Below are positions 52,676 through 56,429 of a stretch of DNA of 56,429 nt, piece after piece (position 1 is the stretch's first letter; the number at the start of each line of letters is the position of its first letter). Location: assembly GCF_014378415.1 (NCBI RefSeq), contig NZ_JACMNS010000011.1, positions 1-56,429 of the forward strand, given 5' to 3'. The notes under the pieces are model-generated. The model saw only the letters and a program-made list of their open reading frames with translations, ran no database searches and was not told where the DNA came from. Source of the DNA: Aquabacterium sp. (GTDB taxonomy: Bacteria; Pseudomonadota; Gammaproteobacteria; Burkholderiales; Burkholderiaceae_C). The translations under genes were made by a program, and so were the position numbers.

Positions 52676-53490
52676 GGCCCGCTGGCTGAGCGGCGTGTAC
52701 GGCGGCTGAAAGCCAGAAGGGGCAACAGGCCCACGACGATCAGCGCTTGGGTGGATGCTTCCGGCACCGGGGATGCGAATGTGCCCGAGGCGCTGGCACT
52801 GCCCCACAGCGCGCTCATGACGCCCTTGTACAGGGTGGATTGCGGATCCACGGGCGGTTCGCCTGCCAGCCGGTACAAGCCATTGATCACGATGTCTGCG
52901 GCGGCCGAGGTTAGCATCAGGTCTGCGGCGGTGCTGCCACTGGCCTGGCCATTGACAATCAGTCCTTGTGTGCCATTTGCAATCGGTGCCATGCTTTTGA
53001 ACACCGCGAGCCTGCCGAAATCGGCGTAGATGGGAAAGTCTTCACCCGTGCCGTAGTAGCTTGACACATTGGCGTATACCGAGGCGTTGCCGAGATCGAC
53101 CGCGATGTTGTCGAGCGCGATCACACGGTAGAGCGTTGACAGCGGGTTGCCATCATTGTCTTCCCTCGTCATGCCGAAAAACAATTCCACGTGGGAGTTG
53201 GCGGCGCTGAAGGTGACTTTGCCATCGGCCGCAGAGACGGTGGCACCGTCGTAGGCGAGCGAGACCACCCTGGTGTCTCGGTCATAGCTGGCCGTATTGG
53301 CAGGTAGGCTGCCAGGATTGATGAGCTTGGGTGTTGTGCTGATCCACAAAATACCCCCTCTGCGCAGGTAATTGTCCTGAAAGTTCAGGGTGCCGGTGCC
53401 CGACAAGAATGTCTCGGTGGGGGCCGCGATGGCCGTGCCCACGCTGAGCCAAATGGCCAAAGCCATTGTGAATTTGAATGTGGTTTTCAT
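52666..53490 (-). CDS. PEP-CTERM sorting-domain protein (PEAST variant)
   Basis: Encodes 274 residues from ATG 53490 with GGGAG upstream. A signal peptide (1-22, ending AIA) precedes a beta-rich region, and the C-terminus is a PEP-CTERM-like tripartite tail: VPEAST (242-247), a hydrophobic helix (248-261) and a basic cluster RRTRR (263-267). The third residue of the motif is Ala instead of Pro. Such proteins are processed by exosortase and often relate to exopolysaccharide; no exosortase gene lies in the window. The mature domain is not recognised. Confidence 0.82.
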   Translation of the reverse strand: MKTTFKFTMALAIWLSVGTAIAAPTETFLSGTGTLNFQDNYLRRGGILWISTTPKLINPGSLPANTASYDRDTRVVSLAYDGATVSAADGKVTFSAANSHVELFFGMTREDNDGNPLSTLYRVIALDNIAVDLGNASVYANVSSYYGTGEDFPIYADFGRLAVFKSMAPIANGTQGLIVNGQASGSTAADLMLTSAAADIVINGLYRLAGEPPVDPQSTLYKGVMSALWGSASASGTFASPVPEASTQALIVVGLLPLLAFSRRTRRSASGPHW

Positions 53491-53625
53491 CTGTCTCCCT
53501 TGAAATGCTTGGGCAGTCTAGCGGCAATTCGCCCCTGCGCCTTCCCCTTGCCTGGAGGGGCGAGGCGATCCGACTGATCCGCTTCTCCTTGCCCCGGGTT
53601 CACTGGATAAAAAGGAAACAGCACC

Positions 53626-53912
53626 ATGGCACACGGCGTGGCCCGCATCGGGTGCGATCAGTACAGCAAGCGAATTGAGGTTGGAGGCCATGACCTGGTT
53701 TCTGGCGAGCCTGAGGCCCTGGGTGGCGCCAACGCAGGCCCCTCGCCCTGCGACCTTTTGTTGGTCAGCCTGAGCGCTTGCACGGCCATACCCTTCGCAT
53801 GTACGCGGACCGCAAGGCCTGGCCGCTGGAACACGTTGAGGTGGGGCTGCGTTTCTCGCGCGGCGACGATGGTGCGTTTGGGACGAATGGGCATGAATCC
53901 TGTACGGAATGA
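53626..53912 (+). pseudogene. OsmC family protein, frameshifted and truncated
   Basis: ATG 53626 has AAAGGAA upstream. The first 54 codons read VGGHDLVSGEPEALGGANAGPSP.. LLVSLSACTA, the OsmC/Ohr-type hydroperoxide reductase start. After ACTAI the frame is lost: one base seems missing near 53789, where the expected ATC ACC reads AT ACC. In the +1 frame the protein continues TLRMYADRKAWPLEHVEVG and LRFSRGDDGAFG, then stops at 53910-53912, short of the second catalytic Cys region. Both the frameshift and the missing C-terminus argue for a decayed gene. A sequencing error would explain only the first defect. Confidence 0.85.
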
Positions 53913-53972
53913 ACCCACGGGTTCATGATGCGCCGGGACACTGAGGGCTCCATTCACCACCAAGGAAGCACC

Positions 53973-54527
53973 ATGTCCCGCGTCACTCTTCTCCAAGCCG
54001 CTCATGCACCCGCTGCCAGCCAGGCCATCCTGGGCCAGATCCAGCAGGCCTTTGGCGCCATGCCCAACATGTTCAAGGCCGTGGCCAACTCGCCCGTCGC
54101 ACTGCAAAGCATGTGGGCTGCCTTTGGCGCCTTGAGCAAGGGCAGCCTCGGTGCCACTTTGGGCGAGCAGATCGCCGTGGCGATTGCCAACCGCAACCAC
54201 TGTGAATACTGCCTGGCGGCCCACACGGCGCTGGGCCAGAAAGCCGGTGCGTCAGCGCAGCAGATGGCGGATGCGCAGATCGGCCAGTCCACCGACCAGC
54301 GCTCGGCCGCTGCCTTGCGTTTTGCGCTGAAGGTGGTCAGCGAGCGCGGCCAGGTCACGGAGGGTGATGTGGCCGCCCTGCATGAAGTGGGTTTCAAGGA
54401 TGAGCAGGTGGTCGAGATCCTGGCCCATGTGGCCTTGAACCTCTTCACCAACTACATCAACGTGGCCTTGAACGTGCCCGTCGACTTCCCCAAGGTGGCC
54501 TTGCAGCATGGCGACTCAGCCCATTGA
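53973..54527 (+). CDS. Carboxymuconolactone decarboxylase family protein (AhpD-like)
   Basis: Encodes 184 residues from ATG 53973 with AAGGAAG upstream. The AhpD-like motif HCEYCLAAHT has the redox cysteines 77 and 80 and His 84. Members reduce peroxides or act as thiol oxidoreductases; this one is probably cytoplasmic. Its neighbour is the broken osmC, also a peroxide gene, and it overlaps the AraC regulator by 20 bases, so that regulator may control it. Confidence 0.9.
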   Translation: MSRVTLLQAAHAPAASQAILGQIQQAFGAMPNMFKAVANSPVALQSMWAAFGALSKGSLGATLGEQIAVAIANRNHCEYCLAAHTALGQKAGASAQQMADAQIGQSTDQRSAAALRFALKVVSERGQVTEGDVAALHEVGFKDEQVVEILAHVALNLFTNYINVALNVPVDFPKVALQHGDSAH

Positions 54528-55374
54528 TCGACTGTCCTCGCTGCTCGAACGTTTCAGCGTTCGGGCGCACCTGTTCCACACCGGGCCTTTGTGCGGCGTG
54601 ACCACCTACGCCGCCAAGCCCGGGCGTGGCTTTCTGCATGTGCTGCGGCAAGGCGAGATGGCGGTCACGCACCGCGCCAGCAAGGGGCTGTGCAAGCGCA
54701 TCCAGGTGTCTGAGCCCAGCCTGCTGTTCTACCCCAGGCCGCTGGCGCACCAGTTCCACAATGCCCCGGCGGATGGCGCCGACTTCGCCTGCGCCACGCT
54801 CGATTTCGAAGGCGGCCCCACGCACCCGCTGGTGCGGGCCTTGCCGTCCCTGGTGCTCTTGCCTTTGAGCCGGGTCGAGGGGTTGGCGCCCGCGCTGGCC
54901 TTGCTGTTTGCCGAAACCGAGCGCGTTCAGTGTGGCCAACGGCTGCTGGCCGATCGCCTGTTCGAAGTCGTCTTGCTGCAGATGCTGCGCTGGCTGCTGG
55001 ACCACCCCGAAGACGGTGGTGTGCCTGTCGGCATGCTGACCGGTTTGGCCGATTCGCGGTTGGCACGCGCCCTGGTTGCCATGCACGACCACCCCGGCCA
55101 GCCATGGAGCCTGGACACGCTGGCGCAAGAGGCCGGCATGTCGCGCACCGCTTTCGCGGCCCGGTTCAAAAGCGTGGTGGGCGCCACCCCGGGCGACTAC
55201 CTGGCCAACTGGCGCATGAGCCTGGCCCAGACCGGACTGCGCCAGGGCAAGGCGGTCAAGCTGCTGGCCTCGGAGCTGGGGTATGCCAACGCGTCGGCCC
55301 TGTCGCGGGGCTTTGCGCAAAGGATCGGGGTATCGCCAAGGCAGTGGCTGGCGCAGTCGCGCGAAGAGATTTGA
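54508..55374 (+). CDS. AraC family regulator with N-terminal cupin domain
   Basis: Encodes 288 residues. The N-terminal half is an AraC cupin_6-type sensor (GLCKRIQVSEPSLLFYPRPLAHQF). The C-terminal 100 residues carry two helix-turn-helix motifs, LDTLAQEAGMSRTAFAARFKSVVGATPGDYL and VKLLASELGYANASALSRGFAQRIGVSPRQW. It overlaps the AhpD-like gene by 20 bases. The bufferin genes begin 119 bases downstream on the same strand; regulation of either is possible but not shown. Confidence 0.92.
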   Translation: MATQPIDRLSSLLERFSVRAHLFHTGPLCGVTTYAAKPGRGFLHVLRQGEMAVTHRASKGLCKRIQVSEPSLLFYPRPLAHQFHNAPADGADFACATLDFEGGPTHPLVRALPSLVLLPLSRVEGLAPALALLFAETERVQCGQRLLADRLFEVVLLQMLRWLLDHPEDGGVPVGMLTGLADSRLARALVAMHDHPGQPWSLDTLAQEAGMSRTAFAARFKSVVGATPGDYLANWRMSLAQTGLRQGKAVKLLASELGYANASALSRGFAQRIGVSPRQWLAQSREEI

Positions 55375-55493
55375 TTTTTGACCGGTGAGGTGTGAGAACT
55401 GGCGGGTGGCCCCGACTACCTCCTTGTCCAGAACGAAAAACAGCGTTCGGGCCTTGTTCACAAACCCATTTTTGACCCCATCGGAGAATCACC

Positions 55494-55793
55494 ATGACCC
55501 AACGCACCACCTCTTCTTTCGCTGGCCTGGCCGCCGCTGCTGCCCTGATCGCCATGTCGGGCGCCGCCTTCGCAGCCGAAGCACCTGCCGGCAGCATGGG
55601 CTCGGCCGTGGCCGCCAGCGACAAAGTGCATTGCTACGGCGTGCATTCTTGCAAGGGCAACAGCGATTGCAAGACCACGGAAAGCGCTTGCAAGGGCCAG
55701 AACGCCTGCAAGGGCCACGGCTTCAAGGCCATGGACGCCAAGGCCTGCCTGAGCAAGGGCGGCACCATTGGTGATCTGGGCGCGGCCAAGTAA
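55494..55793 (+). CDS. bufA2: BufA2-type bufferin precursor (periplasmic copper-binding RiPP)
   Basis: Encodes 99 residues from ATG 55494 with GGAG upstream. A signal peptide ends AFA-A (25-28). The mature part has six cysteines (47, 53, 59, 66, 72, 85) in HCYG, SCKG, DCKT, ACKG, ACKG and ACLS contexts, the BufA2 pattern. In known bufferins cysteines are converted to thiooxazole groups by the MNIO enzyme BufB with partner BufC, and the product binds copper in the periplasm. bufB starts four bases downstream, and bufC would lie outside the window. Confidence 0.88.
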   Translation: MTQRTTSSFAGLAAAAALIAMSGAAFAAEAPAGSMGSAVAASDKVHCYGVHSCKGNSDCKTTESACKGQNACKGHGFKAMDAKACLSKGGTIGDLGAAK

Positions 55794-55797
55794 TCCC

Positions 55798-56429
55798 ATG
55801 ACCACGCGGCCTGCCGCGCTGACGCGGCCCTCGCCCGGATTCGGGTTGGGGCTGCGCACCGTGCACTACCCCGACTTTCTGGCCGAACCGCAAAAAGTGG
55901 ACTGGCTGGAGATCATTTCCGAGAATTACATGGTGCCCGGCGGCAAGCCCTTGCGCATGCTTGATGCCCTGCGCGAGCGCTACCCCATGGCCATGCACGG
56001 CGTCTCGCTGTCCATCGGCTCGGTGGCAGGGCCCGATCCCGATTACTTGAAGAAACTGGCCGCGCTGGTGCAACGCGTCGATCCTCTGTAGGTGTCAGAC
56101 CACCTGTGCTGGACCGGTGTGCATGGCCGCCAGCTGCATGACCTCATGCCCTTGCCCTACACCGACGAAGCGCTGGCGCTGGTCGTGCGCAATGTGCGCC
56201 AGGTGCAAGACGCGCTGGGCCGGCGCCTGGTGCTGGAAAACGTGTCCAGCTATGTTCAATTTCAAAGCTCGCACATGACGGAGTGGGACTTCATTGCCCG
56301 CCTGTGTGACGAGGCCGATTGCCTGTTGCTGCTGGATGTGAACAACATCCACGTCAGCAGCGTGAACCATGGCTTTGATGCTTTGGACTTCATCAATCAC
56401 ATCCCCGTGGGCCGCGTGCAGCAGATCCA
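55798..56429 (+). pseudogene. bufB: MNIO family (DUF692) bufferin maturase BufB, in-frame amber, 3' end outside window
   Basis: ATG 55798 lies four bases after the bufA2 stop. The protein begins [15 protein letters not shown] and [10 protein letters not shown], typical of DUF692 multinuclear iron oxidative enzymes. Codon 98 (56089-56091) is TAG, between RVDPL and VSDHLCW; relatives usually have Trp here, so TGG to TAG is the simplest change. The same frame then stays open to the window edge, with SDHLCW, LENVSSY and LLDVNNIHV, which carry metal ligands. The first 97 residues alone could not form the iron site. A GTG follows the stop directly and might allow restart. A real nonsense mutation or a read error are both possible. 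Confidence 0.85.

Overview
The window reads as chromosomal DNA from a high-GC betaproteobacterium of the order Burkholderiales, closest in gene content to the Comamonadaceae/Aquabacterium group. This placement rests on gene order (hemB/corA, def-fmt-htpX facing a LysM gene and dprA, yajC-secD-secF, purE-purK-tsaC), on a PEP-CTERM protein and on a bufferin-type operon. The genus cannot be fixed from sequence alone. Most of the window is core genome. I see no insertion sequence, prophage, CRISPR array, rRNA or tRNA.

Layout. 1-135: the last 44 codons of glcF. 146-7620 (minus): a type IV pilus minor-pilin operon, pilE-fimT-pilV-pilW-pilX-pilY1, with overlapping stop/start codons. 7782-10522 (minus): a thioredoxin-TPR chaperedoxin, an epoxide-hydrolase-like protein and a rhodanese. 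10572-13343: purE, purK and a long TsaC/Sua5. 13423-15140: an SGNH-like lipoprotein with an altered nucleophile block and a SemiSWEET. 15137-18907: dacB diverging from tsaB-rimI-udg. 18925-21080 (minus): hemB and corA. 21166-21315: a likely small RNA with its own promoter and terminator. 21381-25855: HemJ, a VanZ-like protein, an unknown 92-residue protein, a 2Fe-2S ferredoxin, a serine hydrolase, a PBP5/6-type carboxypeptidase and YbeD. 25933-31654: yajC-secD-secF and a DUF1631 protein. 31655-32128: a gene-free stretch that folds into an elaborate multi-helix structure. 32129-37936 (minus): a CHASE-PAS-PAS-GGDEF-EAL protein, htpX, fmt and def. 38191-43612: LysM protein, dprA, lipB, lipA and a cardiolipin synthase.

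43769-51673 is a catabolic block. A TetR-family repressor faces a Baeyer-Villiger monooxygenase, an SDR and a hormone-sensitive-lipase-type esterase. These converge on a long-chain acyl-CoA ligase and a large acyl-CoA dehydrogenase. Together they could turn a secondary alcohol or ketone into an ester, hydrolyse it, activate the acid and begin beta-oxidation. The set resembles the mycobacterial mymA operon in composition.

51965-56429 is more accessory: an unknown membrane-anchored protein, a PEP-CTERM protein, a frameshifted osmC, an AhpD-like protein, an AraC regulator, and a bufferin operon whose MNIO gene (DUF692, bufB) carries an in-frame amber codon. The window ends inside that gene.

The signals most worth following are the structured element at 31687-32076, the small RNA at 21201-21315 with a CCUCC loop, the interrupted bufferin maturase, and the regulatory DNA of the tetR/monooxygenase region, including a motif repeated about 7.4 kb away.
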